DNA from: Ophiostoma sp. CBS 140.51
Taxonomy: Eukaryota > Ascomycota > Sordariomycetes > Ophiostomatales > Ophiostomataceae
Direction: 5' to 3'
Length of the DNA: 61,956 nt
NCBI GenBank assembly: GCA_029298735.1
Contig: JANSLP010000186.1
Span: 1-61,956, forward strand
The position numbers were made by a program, and so were the translations under genes. Every line of letters begins with the position of its first letter. Position 1 is the stretch's first letter. This document shows positions 55,918 to 61,956 of the stretch, piece by piece. Under the pieces are notes generated by a model. The model worked only from the letters and a program-made list of their open reading frames with translations. It had not been told where the DNA came from and made no database searches.

Positions 55918-58728
55918 ATGGCCTCCTCTCTCCATCACCATCAACTCGGCCACAACGCGCGTCCCTCACCCGGCCATGCCTTCAATGGCTTTGGTACTGC
56001 ACGAACCCTCGTGCTAGGCCTCTCGCGAATCATCTTCGCATCTCTGCCTGCAGTAGCTGTGTCTGCAGCACCACTGTCTGCCTTTGATGCCGTGAGCAAG
56101 CGGAGCGGTGGTTTCTGGCCTTCAGAGCACCTCGACTCGGATGACCCCGATGAGGGCGGTGCCAACGTATGGGTGCTGTATATCGCGTCCGCCGTGCTTG
56201 TTTTGCTCGGCGGCGCTTTTGCTGGACTGACGATTGCGTATGAAGAACTTTTCCCTCTAGGCTTCTCTTTTGTTGTGTTTCACGTGCAGTGTAGCTAACC
56301 GGGCTCTCTTATCTCTGCAGATTGATGGGCCAAGACAGCATCTACCTGCAGGTGCTCTCCCGTGACGATACCGATCCCCAACAAAAGAACGCAAAGCGAG
56401 TCGACGATCTGCTTAAACGGGGCAAGCACTGGGTGCTGGTGACGCTGCTCCTCTCCAACGTCATCGTCAACGAGACGCTCCCTGTCGTGCTCGATCGTTG
56501 TCTTGGAGGTGGCGTTGCTGCTGTGGTTGGCAGTACATTGCTTATCGGTAAGAAATGCTCCGATTGGAGAATTCCTCTAAAATACGAAAAATCCGTGGTT
56601 CCTAACCCAATGTTAAAAGTTCAAAGCTAACCTGTTTGCCATACAGTTGTGTTCGGTGAGGTCCTTCCTCAGTCAATTTGTGTCCGCTATGGACTGCAGA
56701 TCGGTGGCATTATGGCCAAGCCGGTCCTGGCTCTGATGTGGCTCATGGCCCCGATCGCATGGCCCACTGCAAAAGTTCTCGACCACGCACTCGGCGAGGA
56801 CCATGGCACCGTGTACAAGAAAAGTGGCCTGAAGACGCTCGTGACGCTCCACAGATCGCTGGGTGAGGTGTCGGAGCGCCTGAATCAGGACGAAGTGACC
56901 ATCATCAGTGCTGTCCTGGACCTCAAGGAGAAGCCCGTCTCCAGTGTCATGACCCCCATGGAGGATGTGTTCACCATGTCCGAAGACACCATCTTGGACG
57001 AGAAGATGATGGACATGATTCTCTCGGCCGGCTACTCCCGCATTCCAATCCACGAGCCCTTCAACCCGACGAACTTTGTTGGCATGCTTCTTGTCAAAAT
57101 TCTGATTACATATGACCCAGACGACAAGATTCGTGTTAGCGAATTTCCGCTTGCCACCCTCCCTGAAACCCGCCCGGAGACGAGCTGCCTGGATATTGTC
57201 AACTTCTTCCAGGAGGGCAAGTCGCACATGGTGCTTGTCTCACAATACCCTGGCGAAGATCACGGTGCATTGGGCGTTGTTACTCTGGAGGACGTTATCG
57301 AAGAGCTGATTGGAGAGTATGTTCCCCTTCTTGTCCTTCCCCAAATGTCCATTGACCATACACTAACACCTTACTAGAGAAATTATTGACGAATCGGACG
57401 TTTATATCGATGTGCACAAGGCTATTCGCCGTCTCCAGCCTGCACCCAGAGCCCGGCCGACACGCCACCGGTCTTTAGCCTCGGATTTCGGTGCGACGGC
57501 ATCGACAGCCGCGACAAGAGTAGCCGATGAAGAAGAGATTGACGACGAAGGAGCTGAGCCATCGCTGCAACAGCAGGCTATTCCAGTCCTACGTGCCTTG
57601 TCAAGATCCAATACTGCCGCTCGTGCTCTGTCCACCAGCCCGAAGACAACTACCGTCATGATGCGTCGCTGTTCTGCAGGTGCCGATGGCCGCCTGACAA
57701 AGTCTACTGTCCCAGTCCGAGCCAACATTGACGAGATGTGGCAGCATCTCCGTCATCTGGGCCCATCGAACCGCGCCAACAATCCGAAGAACACGCGGTC
57801 GACAACAGTCAAGATCAAGCAGGGACATTCACATGCTGGCCACCAAGCCCTCCTTGAGCCAGTGGTTATTGCAGATGACCTAGGCAGCCCACGTATCGAT
57901 GATGAGACGGACGACGAACTTGAGGCAGGCGAGACAACACTTCTTTTGGCACCGAAAGCATACAACGGTAACGACACCCAGTCGAGCTCTCACTCCCCCG
58001 CACCAGACTACGGAACCACGCGCGGAGTGCCGCAGGAGCTGGATGCTGAAACCAATGGCGATGAGGTACTAATTGACGTGGTTGAGACTCCTATCGTTGA
58101 GATTGCAGCCCAGAGCCATGAAAGCGTTGCCAGCAGGGACTCTGGTAAGCAGAAGTTCCCTGCCAGTCTGGGCCTCGGCGGCAGAAGCATCAGCATTGAT
58201 GTCAATGCTGGTAAAACGTCTATCCCCGGTGAAAGCGCGGTCCGATCCAGCTCTGAGAATAGTCCAGACCAAACGAGCGTCTTGACGACGACGGTGGATA
58301 TTAGCACACCCGTCTCCCGGCGGACGATTGTGCGCAGCGGCAGCATCACAGAGAACGTGATTGAGACGAGAGGTATCCGCAAGGTCGTCTTGGAAACGAC
58401 GAGCTCGGCGGAAGATGACGAGGACGCCGTAGGTGTCATGACCAGCAGCTTCGTTCAGCAGCGAAGTCCTTTGAGCGGCATCCACAGCCCAGTTGCGCCC
58501 AGAACCCCTGCATCTGGTGCTGAAGATGAGACGGTCAAGAACAAGGATCTTGAGGCAAAACTTCTTGCGGCTCAGTCAGCAGCAGCCTCCGCCTCGACAA
58601 TTCCGCCGAGCAGTAGTAGCCAGCTGGACGGCACTGAAGTCGACAACAGCGAAACCGCCACTGCAGCCAGTGGTAGCGGCCCTTCGAAGAAGAAGAACCG
58701 CCGCAAGAAGCGAAAGAACACCAAGTGA
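55918..58728 (+). CDS. DUF21-CBS (CNNM/Mam3-like) membrane protein
   Basis: Homologue of the Mam3/CNNM family of vacuolar or plasma-membrane divalent-cation (Mg/Mn) homeostasis proteins. Four exons, 55918-56237, 56321-56547, 56647-57316 and 57378-58728, give 855 aa. All introns have GTATG/GTAAG donors, CTAAC-like branches and CAG/TAG acceptors, and every join keeps the frame (TIA-LMGQ, LIV-VFGE, IGE-EIID). ATG 55918 follows a C-rich leader. The DUF21 domain spans about 85-265, with hydrophobic segments at VWVLYIASAVLVLLGGAFAG, WVLVTLLLSNVIVNETLPVV and GLQIGGIMAKPVLALMWLMA. The motifs SNVIVNETLP and FGEVLPQSIC are characteristic. A CBS pair follows (KPVSSVMTPMEDVFTM; GALGVVTLEDVIEELIGEEI). The last about 440 residues are disordered, phospho-acceptor-rich and end in KKKNRRKKRKNTK. 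Confidence 0.95.
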
Positions 58729-59247
58729 TGATGGCAACGGCGATTCATATAGCTGTCGAACCTAACAGGAACACATTTCCTGGGTGGGAGAGACGGAAAT
58801 TTAAATTTGGGAAGAAAGTTGTGAAATATCGGGGGACTTGTGACAGCATTGGTTGTCCGTGTACATATTTACATCAACTGGGCTCGTGTGTTATGTATTT
58901 GGCAGCATTGGTTGCCCATGGCGTTATTTGGAAATATAAGCAATTTGTTCTATTTACATCCTCCGTTCTTGACTGTCAAAGCACACCATCACCATCCAGA
59001 GATACTATCCACATAGTATACACAAGTATGTTTGAAAACATCAAGTCGAATACTTGAAGTGTCTTCTTCTTTGAAAGGTTTTTATTTGATGTTAGTACTT
59101 TATTTGGTTTTCTTGAATTGTATGGTATATAGCAACACGCAAACTGATGAAGAAGGCTGATTAAAAAAAAAACAGAACAGAAAAAAACGCTACATCAAAT
59201 CGCCATCTCCACATTATATTCATCTTCTCCCGCGCCGGCAGCAATGT
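58729..59247. other. convergent intergenic region
   Basis: 3' flanks of the DUF21-CBS gene and of the dioxygenase; AT-rich, no gene seen. Confidence 0.5.
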
Positions 59248-60320
59248 TTAATTGCGGCCCTGATACTCCTTAGGAGCCAAAGTGACGTTGTAGACGAGCT
59301 CCAGAGTGGCCTTGTCGTCGCCTTCAAGAGGAGTGGAGTCAACAATGAGGTCGTACTTGACAGCGAAGACGGTGTCAGTCTGCAACCACGGGTCGTCCTT
59401 AGGGTACAGCTGAGTAGTGCAGCCCCAGGAGTCGGGGTGCGTGGCTATGATGTGGATATGGGCACGGCGCATGGGGTGGCGGTTTAGAAGAGTGAGTAGC
59501 TGGTGGGCCGGGCCGTCGGTGGGCAGAGAGTAGGCGGTAGGGTGCAGGCAGTACAGAGTGTAGACACCGTTTTCGTCGGCAGTGAACTTGCCACACAGGT
59601 TGTTGGGAGTCTGGTTGTAGGGGTCCTGGAAGTCGTACTTACCGTTGGCGGACACCTGCCAGATGTCAAAGACGGCACCGGAGATGGGCTCGCCGGTCAC
59701 CATGTTGCGGATAACACCATGCATATTGGCAACACGGCCGTTGGGCGGGACATTTTCCTAGAGGATGGAGCTGCCAGCCTCACGGGAACGGGAGGGGGCG
59801 TGGGGCGACCATAAGGAGTCCAGGATGGAGCTAGAGGTAGGGTCGACCTTGCCGTCAGCCAAAACGGTGTGGGCAATCTCGTCAACCAGGCTGGAGAGGA
59901 GGTGTTAGTGTTCTGGGCCACATTTTCTTCTTCTTTTTTCCCTTTCAAAACTTCAACAAGATAGACAAGGCTGAGAACTTACGATTCCAGACCAAGAATG
60001 TCGGAGACACGCTGAGCCTCGTTGCGGGTCATGGTGTAGAACTGGCCAGCAGCGTCGACGAATATGACGCCAGCCATCCACTCGTCGATGGACAGCTCGA
60101 CCTCACGAGCAAAGTCGTGCAGGTGGCGGATCAGCGAGCCGAAGACCTCGCGGTTGCGGGGGCTGACGTTCGGGCCCATGGTGTCAAGGACATGCTGGGT
60201 GAAGTTGGGATCAAACCGGTGAGCGGCCGGCCTCTTGTTGAAGGCTCTTATATACGTCGTAGGCCAGATGAAACGAGTAAACGCAAGTATGTCCAGAACA
60301 AGGACTCGAAAACAAGACAT
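59248..60320 (-). pseudogene. hydroxyquinol-type intradiol dioxygenase with in-frame TAG
   Basis: Family: non-heme Fe(III) enzymes that cleave hydroxyquinol or catechol between the hydroxyls, feeding the 3-oxoadipate route. Exons 60320-59983 and 59890-59248 (intron 92 nt, donor GTAAGT, branch CTAAC, acceptor CCAG) give 326 codons with TAG at 59760-59758 after AGSSIL. The frame resumes as ENVPPNGRVANMHGVIRNMV. The N-terminal dioxygenase helix region is present (HRFDPNFTQHVLDTMGPNVS; IRHLHDFAREVELSIDEWMA). All four presumed iron ligands remain: Tyr in SANGKYDFQ, Tyr in PTAYSLPTDGP, and the two His in RRAHIHI. The substrate-pocket motif usually GPFW reads DSLW, which also suggests decay. The first about 35 residues do not resemble the family and contain a TATATAAG on the coding strand, so the original start may be lost. 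Confidence 0.83.
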
Positions 60321-61956
60321 CCAACACTTTCAATGCTACCTGTACCTCTCTCCGCCTCTCCGTCTCTCCCTCTCTCACCTACGACATAGACATCTCACAG
60401 CACAGACTTCCGCAGAGATACTGTGAGTTAGCTCCTCACCTTCCCCAAATTCCCCCAACGCAGCGCTCCAACTCTAAGACCGTTTTCGTATCGATGGCAC
60501 TGCCAACTCCCTCCACAAAGAGCCGCGCAGGTGAGCTCCAGTCATGGCAACGCGGTTTCATCCACCGTGGTGGTCTGGGGCAATTGTATATTGTTTGACA
60601 GCACCTTCGGGAAGTGAGCGGCGAGACAAAAGCGGATGCCAGAGCCAGAAAAGACAGAAATGGCTAGGGATGCAAGAATAAAATTTGGTCAGAGCAGCCA
60701 GTCTCCACAAACCAGGCAAGACGCCCATAGCGACGGTGACAATGATGAGCTTGTGAGGACTGCAGTCGGCACGAGACCGTCGTGGGTTGTTTGGTAGAAG
60801 TTGGTGTTGTTGCAAGGTTGCTGTCGGAAGAAACTTTGCCCTCTGAATGTGTGGGGAAGGAGGAGAAAAGGATGGGCCGCTTGGGGAGCAGGGAAAACTC
60901 CAAAGGGGGGCAAGTACGAAGGACCGGCGGATGCAGCATCTCGTGCTCTGTGGAGGAAGGCGCACCAACTCCACAGCGCAATGGCATTCATACTCAGTAT
61001 TTTACTATATTGTGGTCCATTTCGAGGAACTGTATATTATGAAACAAGCGTATCACTCCTCTGTAAGATAACTATGATGATACTACGGGGTGCAAGGCAT
61101 AGCGAACGCTTCTGGCCAAGTTTGGTATTTGTCCAGACAAAAGTTCAGGAAAGGGCGAGGCACTTGCCTTAGGCTGTCGGTGACGTTAAAATGAGCACGG
61201 CGGGCTACTGCCGCACAGCGCTGCATATGTTCCTCCTAGTATTACTATCAATGCACAATACCGTTTGTGCAATTCTGAATGGCTTCATTCTCACTGGTGC
61301 ACCGTGACTCAATCCAGTGCGGCTCTCGACAAGGTACGCCGCGCACCCAGCTAACAAGAACAGGCGGCATTTCAGTCGCCATCCCACTGCCAGATAGTGA
61401 AGCCGTCTCCGTGTTTTTTCTTCGCCAGACTCCGCGACATTTTCTTTTCTTTACTTATCTGGGGGTTTTGACAGAAACACAGTAAACATAAAAAAGAAGG
61501 ATAAGAATGAAACATTGGCCCAGGGTAAGTCCTTAACCGGAACGCCTACAAAGTATGTAGTCCACTGAAACCAGCACAAAGAAAAGTACGACGTAAGTGG
61601 ATCCCCCCACTAGGCGGCCACCCGCCCCCCCTCTACAATTGCGGCCACCTTTTCAAAAGAGAAAAACTAGAAAACAAAACTTCGTTTGAATTTAGAAAAT
61701 GCAAAAATACACTAAATCAGACGTTTTATAGCTTATTCTGGTCCTCTTCTTCGCTGTTGTCTCTTAGTGAAATAACTTTTTCTTTTATTACTTCTTACGC
61801 CTTTTATACGTATTAAACCGTAGTAAATTTCGAATTTAAGTTTATGATTGCTTTCTTTTTTTTGTTCTCGTTAAAAAGGATGCCCCGGGATCTCTCGCTA
61901 TTTCTCGGCATCTCTGGCATTTTGCGTTTCTGACCCTGTTTGTCCTGCGCCGCTCT
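60321..61956. other. right-end region without supported gene
   Basis: CT-rich near 60,330-60,480, then mixed sequence and an AT-rich end from about 61,650. Frames at 60558-61071 overlap on both strands and show no domain. A gene continuing past the right edge cannot be excluded. Confidence 0.45.

Noticed and set aside
60558..61071. Overlapping frames upstream of the dioxygenase
   Set aside because: Frames on both strands overlap and none has recognisable sequence; a possible short exon at 60494-60532 (plus) has no partner.
1..61956. CRISPR arrays, operons, prophage or bacterial insertion sequences
   Set aside because: None seen; introns and gene families are fungal nuclear, and the only tandem arrays are simple short repeats without spacers.

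Overview
The window reads as nuclear DNA of a filamentous ascomycete (Pezizomycotina, most likely Sordariomycetes). The evidence is short spliceosomal introns (about 55-110 nt, GTRNGT donors, CTAAC-like branch sites), fungal-only families (NDT80/PhoG regulator of the VIB-1/XprG type, DUF2011, Grg1/CCG-1, Pet127, Zn2Cys6 regulators, DUF21-CBS transporter), CT-rich leaders and large gene-free gaps. No bacterial, viral or CRISPR element was seen. There is no operon structure and no recognisable secondary-metabolite cluster; gene order looks like ordinary chromosome with two damaged accessory genes.

Left part (1-29.6 kb): 7.6 kb of gene-free, partly CT-rich DNA leads into a three-exon NDT80-domain transcription factor (7665-10156). 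After another gap come a DUF2011 protein (13417-14622) and dolichyldiphosphatase (15261-16207). Convergent to these is a seven-TM protein with a long cytosolic tail (minus, 17118-19486). A 5.6-kb, visibly AT-richer gap follows, then an EBP/EXPERA membrane protein (minus, 25130-25894), the glucose-repressible gene grg1/ccg-1 (minus, 27061-27349) and a tRNA-Glu(CTC) gene (29570-29641).

Middle part (30-48 kb): a 966-codon Gln/Asn/Trp-rich protein whose reading frame carries one in-frame TAG near its N terminus (30291-33191), the mitochondrial Pet127 homologue (33735-37610), a perfect 13-copy octamer repeat (38291-38394), and a UPC2-like Zn2Cys6 regulator broken by three in-frame stops (38475-40233). 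On the minus strand follow a rhomboid protease (40696-42507), a small two-TM protein (45281-45922) and an NAD(P)-binding Rossmann protein (46336-47376).

Right part (48-62 kb): a large intronless Zn2Cys6/Fungal_trans regulator divergent from the Rossmann protein (48463-51603), a degenerate-Nudix plus eIF2B-like fusion (52137-53882), a four-exon DUF21-CBS (Mam3/CNNM-like) membrane protein (55918-58728), and a hydroxyquinol-type intradiol dioxygenase with an in-frame TAG (minus, 59248-60320). The last 1.6 kb holds no gene I can support.

The most unusual signal is that three separate loci have otherwise open reading frames broken by isolated in-frame stop codons (five stops in all). At least four could come from a single C-to-T change, and two lie in the same 10-nt context. 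Pseudogenisation, stop-codon recoding (A-to-I mRNA editing or readthrough) and sequence error are competing explanations. The second candidate is the tryptophan-spaced GW/WG, Asn-rich protein itself, which resembles an Argonaute-hook or prion-like scaffold.
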